A stretch of 6,574 nt of DNA, from NCBI GenBank assembly GCA_964420455.1, contig CAYQTO010000180.1, forward strand, positions 1 to 6,574, in the 5' to 3' direction. Below, piece by piece: positions 6,348-6,574 of this stretch. The translations under genes and the position numbers were made by a program. The stretch comes from CAYQTO01 sp964420455 (lineage in GTDB: Bacteria; Sumerlaeota; Sumerlaeia; SLMS01). How positions within the stretch are numbered: position 1 is the stretch's first letter; each line of letters opens with the position of its first letter. A model generated the notes under the pieces. That model made no database searches, was not told where the DNA came from, and saw only the letters and a program-made list of their open reading frames with translations.

Positions 6348-6458
6348 ATGTCGTCTACTCTCTTTGGTCTGTCCCGCTCGTTTTTTGTCCTTCTCGTGTG
6401 GATTTTTCTGAGTTGGCTTCTAATTATGGATAATCGTGAAGTGTTACCCGCCAATTGA
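6348..6458 (+). CDS. Small membrane protein, 36 residues, unknown function
   Basis: The ATG at 6348 is preceded by AAAGGAGA (6334-6341), an excellent Shine-Dalgarno with a six-base spacer. The reading frame runs to TGA (6456-6458), immediately followed by an in-frame TAG. The product starts MSSTLFGLSR, then has one strongly hydrophobic segment (SFFVLLVWIFLSWLLIM, residues 11-27), and ends in a polar tail MDNREVLPAN. The topology looks like a single transmembrane helix with a basic residue (R10) just before it. It lies 38 bp after the 604-residue protein gene, same strand and similar AT-richer codons, so it is probably co-transcribed. It could be a genuine small membrane protein, or the N-terminus of a longer gene cut off by the repeat that begins 5 bp after its stop. 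The double stop and the complete tail favour the former slightly. No known family is recognised. Confidence 0.6.
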   Translation: MSSTLFGLSRSFFVLLVWIFLSWLLIMDNREVLPAN

Positions 6459-6463
6459 TAGCC

Positions 6464-6523
6464 GGCTCCGTGCACAGGCGCGAAGGCTCCCCGTGACGCC
6501 CCGGGCGGCGGGGGCCGCGGCGC
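6464..6523 (+). repeat. Direct repeat copy 2 (about 60 bp)
   Basis: This is the second copy of the element at 4188-4246, same orientation. It has five G where copy 1 has four (6510-6514), plus four substitutions. It begins 5 bp after the stop of the small membrane protein gene, exactly where composition switches from AT-richer back to GC-rich. Within this copy GGCTCCGTG (6464-6472) is partly echoed by GGCTCCCCGTG (6485-6495), which copy 1 lacks in its first half. The remaining 51 bp to the window edge are GC-rich with no recognisable gene or match to the DNA flanking copy 1. Confidence 0.85.
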
Positions 6524-6574
6524 ACCCCATCCCCGCCACCAAGCCCGCCTTGACGTTCGACGCCACCCCGCGGT

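Noticed and set aside
6020..6433. 137-codon plus-strand frame overlapping the end of the 604-residue protein gene
   Set aside because: It has no conserved features and overlaps two better-supported genes in other frames, including the 36-residue gene with a strong ribosome binding site.
6464..6574. Minus-strand open frame through the right end of the window as a gene C-terminus
   Set aside because: Much of it is the repeat, which is also open in noncoding DNA at 4188-4246, and the remaining 51 bp are too short to support a call.

Overview
The window looks like a GC-rich bacterial chromosome segment from an uncultured-type lineage. The prepilin (an AFTLIELLIVVAIIAILAAI-type N-terminus followed by an FLEAQTRSK stretch) and the secreted, acidic, cysteine-free protein are the kind found in Sumerlaeota, Hydrogenedentota and other PVC-like or candidate-phylum genomes. 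This taxonomic guess rests only on resemblance and is tentative. Most of the window has strongly G/C-ending codons. The stretch from about 4320 to 6463 is visibly richer in A and T.

Layout, left to right: (1) the last 48 codons of a plus-strand gene, possibly a methyltransferase (1-147). (2) A convergent stand-alone CheY-like response regulator on the minus strand (182-673). (3) A divergent intergenic stretch of 162 bp, then two plus-strand genes: a type IV/type II-type prepilin (836-1474) and a signal-peptide-bearing secreted protein with propeller-like internal repeats (1574-2722). A strong intrinsic terminator closes this unit (2750-2788). (4) A minus-strand radical SAM/SPASM enzyme (2873-4060). 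(5) A 434-bp intergenic region holding the first copy of a roughly 60-bp direct repeat, two homopolymer runs and a palindrome. (6) An AT-richer cassette with a 604-residue secreted beta-sandwich plus helical-repeat protein (4495-6309) and a 36-residue single-helix membrane peptide with an excellent ribosome binding site (6348-6458). (7) The second copy of the direct repeat (6464-6523), starting 5 bp after the small gene's stop, then 51 bp of GC-rich sequence with nothing recognisable.

Functionally, the left half concerns signalling and the cell surface: a phospho-receiver protein lies divergent to a pilin and an exported protein. The radical SAM enzyme appears to be a single-gene unit with no recognisable substrate gene nearby. 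The right part reads as a separately acquired module: different base composition, two exported or membrane products in one probable transcript, and flanking direct repeats. No CRISPR array, tRNA, rRNA, transposase, integrase or defence gene is visible. The most novel material is the repeat-bounded cassette with its unrecognised large secreted protein and tiny membrane protein.
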